A stretch of DNA of 64,000 bases from contig BRKX01000006.1 in NCBI GenBank assembly GCA_026008535.1, positions 47,728,664-47,792,663 on the forward strand, in the 5' to 3' direction. Shown piece by piece: positions 59,681 to 64,000 of the stretch (its first letter is position 1; each line of letters begins with the position of its first letter). The translations under genes and the position numbers were made by a program. The DNA comes from Perilla frutescens (Eukaryota > Streptophyta > Magnoliopsida > Lamiales > Lamiaceae). The notes beneath the pieces are model-generated. The model worked only from the letters and a program-made list of their open reading frames with translations, was not told where the DNA came from and did not search any database.

Positions 59681-60032
59681 TGCCTAACTAGGACTGTAAA
59701 TGAACCAAACTGTTCGTGAGCTACTCGGGTATCGGCTCGAAAAAAGTTCGATCGAAACTCGTTCATTTATTAAACGAGCCGAATTCGAGCTTTTTTTCGA
59801 GCTCGATAATTTTCTCGAGCCGAACTCGAGCTACTCGCGAGCTTCTCACGAATAGCTCGAGTTCGACTATAAACGAGCTTTTATCGAGTAGTTTGCGAGC
59901 TTCTAATCAAGCTTGTAATCGAGCTTTGACAAATAAGCTAAAAAATTTAAATTTTCACCCCCAACAAGATTCAAACATTAGCCAAATGTATTTCAATTTG
60001 TTATTATAATCACTCGACCAAATTATTAACAA

Positions 60033-60345
60033 TTATGTTAATTGAATCAAATAACATTTTTATAACAATTCCCCAAAACTTAAATATATGCAAATATTTA
60101 TATATTATATTTATATAAACATATATAATATCATATTATCAATTTATCAGATAAATATTGTATTCAACTAATAATAATAGACTATATGAATTATGTTAAT
60201 TGAATCAAATAACGTTTTTATAACAATTCTCCAAAACTTAAATATATGAAACTATTTATATATTATATTTATATAAACATATATAATATCATATTGTCAA
60301 TTTATCAGATAAATATATTCAACTAATAATAATAAACTATATGAA
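60033..60345. repeat. 158-bp tandem duplication inside the hAT element
   Basis: 60033-60190 and 60191-60345 are near-identical, both starting TTATGTTAATTGAATCAAAT and ending ACTATATGAA. Confidence 0.85.
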
Positions 60346-60889
60346 CTCTAGGAAATCTAAGAATTAGTATTATCATAAAAAAAAGGGAATCAATTAATGA
60401 GATTTACAAACATTAAGTTAAGCTTATTTTATTAAACAAAAAATATGAATATGTAAATAGATTTATATGATAAAAAATAATGTAATAAAATATTAATTAT
60501 CCAACTTTAAGATATCCATTTAAAATTTATTTAGTTAAAATATTAATATAAAATACTATATTTGAATTTTGAAGAATTCTAACAAAAAACTATCTAATTA
60601 TGAGGTAATTAAAATTATTGTTTATAGTTATAATTAAGAATTGAGATTTGATAATGAAATAAACACAAATGAATTTGATTAAACCTATGATATCAAACAA
60701 ACATCATTATATTGATCACAATTATTCATCAACAAACAATTAATAGTGTCTGATAATTACTTAGTTCATTTGATTCGACAATATATATTATATCAGTTTA
60801 CTCAACTATTATATAATATACAAATATTATGTATACTTTAGCATGCCTCATTGAAATATTTAATTTATATACCAATAAAATAAAAGAAA

Positions 60890-61440
60890 ATTGAGATATA
60901 ACAATAAAAATAAATTATGATTTATAAATCATATTATAAAAAACTTTGAAATTTGTGTTCGAATTAAGATTATTATAAATATTTACTTATCAATTGGAAC
61001 ATGTGTGAATGTGTAGTAAAAAATAATAAACTAACAAGAATAATGAACTATATCATCAATCAACTAATATAATTACAATTTATATAAAAATGAAACTGAA
61101 TAATCGATAAAATAGTAAGAAAATGAGATATGTTTAAATTATAATTTATAAATTGCATAATACAAAACACTTTGAAATTTGAATTTGAATTAAGATGATT
61201 ATAAAATATTTGTATATTGAAGTTTGAAAGAAAAATAATAAACTATCATGGATAGTGAGATAAATTACCAATTAACTAATGAATACAATTTTTAAATAAA
61301 AAGTGAAAATGAATGATCGATAAAATAAAATAAAATGAGACATGAGTAAATTATGATTTATAAATTATGTTAGAATTTTTTTTTGAAATTTTAATTCAAA
61401 TTAAGGTAAATATATATTAAAATTTGAATACACCTAAATT
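60890..61440. repeat. Degenerate ~210-bp tandem repeat inside the hAT element
   Basis: Three starts of a unit containing ATTATGATTTATAAATYAT and then CTTTGAAATTTG occur at about 60912, 61136 and 61352. ATAATAAACTA and a GAATRATCGATAAAAT motif lie between them. The copies are diverged and AT-rich. Confidence 0.6.
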
Positions 61441-61827
61441 AATAATGAAAAATAATTAAATGAGTAATAAGCATGACTACAATTACATAATTAAGTAATT
61501 AGTTTAAAGAAAATAAAATAAAAATAAACATAATTAAAGAAAATCTAGAAAAGAAAAGAAAATGACTCGATCACAAATTTTATTATTATCGAGCTTTAAT
61601 CGAGCTTTTTATCGAGTTTTGTTAATCGAACTTGAACATATCCTTATCGAGCCGAACTCGAGCTGAGCTCGAATCGAACTCGATCACGAATTTTCTAATT
61701 CGAGCCGAACTCGAACTCAAACTTGAAGCTCGAGTCGAACTCGAGCTCGAGCTCGAACCGAGTATAACTTAAACGAGCCGAACTCGAGCTTGAAGGTATT
61801 CGGCTCGTTTACAGCCCTATGCCTAAC

Positions 61828-62766
61828 AATACCCCCAACAATTATCAATAATTCCGGAAAAAAATTGTTCTCTTCATAGAAGGTCAATTACTAAAAAAAT
61901 CCACAAAGGTCTTAATTTTTACTTGTGACGTGTAATTAATGACTTCATTATTTCTAAAACTTGATCTTTCACAATTTTCACATGGGCGCTTTTCTAATAT
62001 CCATCATTTTGTGTATCATTTTGTGTTTCATGTGGCAACAATGAGCTAGATAGTAGATTAACCTTCTACCTCAATAATTTAGTGTCGAAAATTTCCCCAA
62101 TATTGCAATTTAGAAAAAGATTAAAATTTGTTAGGAAAAAAAAAACATTTGCGTTGAAATTTAAACCGGCTCGTGTCTGTAAATTTCAAAGTATACCTAA
62201 AAAATACTAGACCTAAAAATATAATTAATTTTGGGAGTTCATTACAACTTTGCCAAAAAAAAAAAGAACGAATACTTTTGAACATAGTTTTGTTGCAATG
62301 GAAATTTAATTTGGAAACACTTTTGATAATTTATCTGCATAGATTCAATTGAAAATTGGAACGTCTCAATTATATTCAAGAAACAATTAAAACACATACA
62401 ACATAAAGCAAGAAAGGTAGCATTATAATTTAACACTCAAACATAAGAAAAAAAAACCATCAACAAAATGGTAACATACAAAAACTATTCATGATTCAAA
62501 TTATTACGCACACCATTTACAATAAACCAAATCATTTATTCCATTTTGAATTCTAATTTTATATTTTATTTCACCAATACACGTGAAAATGCACGGCACC
62601 AACATCATTAATAATAATAATAAAAAAAACCCCTTATAGTATAAACCAAAGAGAATTGCACATCCCTACAAATGTGCAAGAATTTATCTTAGTCACAACA
62701 CTAGAGAAATATAAAAATATATGAGTTACGCGTTTCCCTCGTCATTCAAGAAGAAAAAAAAATAGT
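61828..62766. other. 3' flank of the thaumatin-like gene
   Basis: AT-rich sequence without a supported gene. The frame at 62242-62436 on - is low-complexity. The part next to 62767 is expected to hold the 3' UTR of the thaumatin-like gene. Confidence 0.4.
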
Positions 62767-63438
62767 CTACGGGCAAAAGACTACCCGATAGCTAGTCCCC
62801 TGCGGGCACATGAAGGTACTAGTGGGATCATCTTCCGGGTAGGTGAAGGCGTCGCGGCACCGCGCCTTGAAGAACCTCGACAAATCCGTCGGCCGGCACG
62901 CCCCGGAGTGGCAGCAATACTCCGGCGTTTTGTAAACCGTGCACGGGTTGTGGCAGCCGCCGGCCGTTTTGAGCTCGTTGGGGCACTCGCCCACGATGTC
63001 GGCGGCGCACTTGACGGAGCGGGTGCAGTTGTTGGTGGTGGGGGTCATCTCGATCGGGACGTTGAAGCCGCTGATGACGGAGATGCTGTAGTAGTCCTTG
63101 CGGCCGAAGCTGTTGAGGCCGTACTCCGCCTTGGTGTGCGGCGGCGATCCGTACGTGCTGCAGTTGAGCTGGCCGTTGCAGTCGCCGGTGAGGCAGCTGC
63201 CCGTGCCGGAGGAGTCGAAGGTGCAGTTGGTGCGGGCCCAGATTTTGGCTAGCATGGGCCCGTTCTCGTAGCTCAGGGTCCAGGTCTCGCCGGAGTCGAG
63301 GCGGCGGCCGCCGCCGTGGGGGAGGACGGCGGGCCAGACGGTGTAGGAGCAGTTGTTTTGGATGTCGAAGCGGATGGCGGTGGCATGGAGGAGGAGGAGA
63401 GGGAGGAGAAGAGAGAAGGATTTGAGGGAATTCATCAT
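62767..63438 (-). CDS. Thaumatin-like protein (PR-5/osmotin family), secreted
   Basis: Single-exon, 223 residues, GC-rich against AT-rich flanks. A signal peptide (about residues 1-21, Leu-rich core) precedes FDIQNNCSYTVWPAV, the usual N-terminus of the mature protein. The family signature is at 78-93 (GTGSCLTGDCNGQLNC). I count 16 Cys, enough for the conserved eight disulfides. Acid-cleft residues seen are Arg69, Glu105, Asp115 and Asp204, but the second Asp of the usual D-x-x-D-I-S stretch is Ser118. PR-5 proteins are extracellular or vacuolar defence proteins, several with antifungal or glucan-binding activity; the precise role here is unknown. The full length of the large type (about 200 mature residues), with no kinase or tail extension, supports a complete gene. 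Confidence 0.95.
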   Translation of the reverse strand: MMNSLKSFSLLLPLLLLHATAIRFDIQNNCSYTVWPAVLPHGGGRRLDSGETWTLSYENGPMLAKIWARTNCTFDSSGTGSCLTGDCNGQLNCSTYGSPPHTKAEYGLNSFGRKDYYSISVISGFNVPIEMTPTTNNCTRSVKCAADIVGECPNELKTAGGCHNPCTVYKTPEYCCHSGACRPTDLSRFFKARCRDAFTYPEDDPTSTFMCPQGTSYRVVFCP

Positions 63439-63494
63439 GTTTTTGTGTGTGTGTGTGATTTGATAATTGGTTTGAGTGGAAATGAGATTAGGTG

Positions 63495-63500
63495 TATATA
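63495..63500 (-). promoter_or_regulatory. TATA box of the thaumatin-like gene
   Basis: TATATA on - lies about 57 bases upstream of the ATG, so the leader would be only about 25-30 bases. A CA repeat on - (GT on +, about 63443-63458) lies within it. Confidence 0.6.
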
Positions 63501-64000
63501 GGAAGAGATTGCGTGGTGAAATTTAGTTGGAATTTTCAAATGGATTGACGATTTGTAATTGTTATTATATTTAATTTTCAAATGGATTGACAAGTCAAGA
63601 TTTGGCAAAATGTGGACTTAGCTATCGTACGAGGGATCTAGTTTTCCTACTTTACTTTTTTCCATCTACACCAAAGGGTAAATTTAATACTAATTAATGA
63701 TGGACTATTGTCCCTAACTTTGTTTTTTTTTTCTTTTGAAGGGTACTCTGCCTAGCTTCTAATTGAAGTAAAATATATTTAAATTGAGTGATATTTTGGG
63801 TGTCATAATTTTAGTATAACACAAAATAAAATTGTCCGTATATGCGATTTGTTGATAAGATAATTATGTACGCAATTCGTAAACAACTGAAAATAAATGT
63901 AATTCAAAATTTAAATAATCAAAAGCATACATAAATGATTTTTCGTTCAAAAAATAAAGTGGGGAATAGGTGCATTTTGCACCTAACAAGAAAGGAAACG
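63501..64000. other. Upstream region of the thaumatin-like gene
   Basis: AT-rich promoter-side sequence. An imperfect direct repeat, TTCAAATGGATTGAC(G/A)A at 63534 and 63578, is the only pattern noted. No other gene is visible up to the window end. Confidence 0.45.

Larger units (their letters stand above)
59689..61819. mobile_element. Non-autonomous hAT-superfamily element with 8-bp TSD
   Basis: A perfect TGCCTAAC duplication lies at 59681-59688 and 61820-61827. The termini are TAGGACTGTAAATGAACC and, inverted, TAGGGCTGTAAACGAGCC. An 8-bp TSD with such TIRs fits hAT. Both ends carry subterminal arrays of CGAGCCGAACTCGAGCT-like motifs (to about 59940 and from about 61564), as transposase-binding regions often do. 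The AT-rich interior has no transposase. The frame at 59716-60009 is only the CTCGAG array read through. Confidence 0.88.

Noticed and set aside
59716..60009. Serine-rich 97-codon frame at the hAT left end
   Set aside because: It reads through the CTCGAG subterminal array, and its repeats explain the composition.
62908..63252. 114-codon Ala/Val-rich frame on + over the thaumatin-like gene
   Set aside because: It is an antisense shadow caused by the high GC of the thaumatin-like coding sequence.
1..64000. tRNA or rRNA genes
   Set aside because: The only tRNA-like strings found are primer-binding sites (TGGTATCAGAGC, TTGGTGCCGTTGCC) next to LTR ends. No cloverleaf or rRNA core sequence was recognised.

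Overview
This is eukaryotic, almost certainly eudicot plant, nuclear DNA. It is AT-rich, with intron-containing genes, TATA boxes and large Ty3/Gypsy LTR retrotransposons of two plant lineages. One is Athila, with a PBS like TTGGTGCCGTTGCC and an extra ORF after integrase. The other is Tekay/Del-type chromovirus, with a TGGTATCAGAGC initiator-Met PBS, an integrase C-terminus with a chromodomain, and LTRs starting TGTAATACCCC. I cannot name the species; an asterid is only a guess. Only two genes look intact: a five-exon aldo-keto reductase (+, 38192-39873) and a single-exon thaumatin-like PR-5 protein (-, 62767-63438). A broken DUF1985-type reading frame lies at 8138-9660.

Layout. 1-640: possible promoter and 5' UTR of a gene cut off by a transposon. 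643-7071: Tekay-type complex with two LTRs head to head (palindrome centre near 3960), one arm split by an Athila-type solo LTR (910-2550, TSD CTCAG). 7072-11326: low-coding sequence, the DUF1985 remnant and unidentified reading-frame fragments. 11332-36939: an Athila element on + (TSD CCAAG/TCAAG), split between RNase H and integrase by a second, minus-strand Athila element (17127-31191, TSD GGTAT/GGTAC). 36940-41186: a palindromic repeat array, the aldo-keto reductase gene and a MITE-like element. 41187-57451: a 16.3-kb inverted Tekay-type complex bounded by one perfect 5-bp TSD (GAAGA), carrying a duplicated 525-bp insert with a plausible host-gene last exon. 57452-59680: nothing recognisable. 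59689-61819: a non-autonomous hAT element (8-bp TSD TGCCTAAC). 61828-64000: the thaumatin-like gene and its flanks.

All retroelement reading frames carry stops, frameshifts or a catalytic-residue change, so nothing here looks autonomous in its present form. The most notable structure is the 41187-57451 complex. Its outer ends and TSD are those of one minus-strand insertion, but its interior is a rearranged inverted repeat in which one internal module appears in three copies. One of those copies lacks the 525-bp insert and so preserves the empty site. Together with the 643-5639 palindrome it could be transcribed into long hairpin RNA; that is inference.
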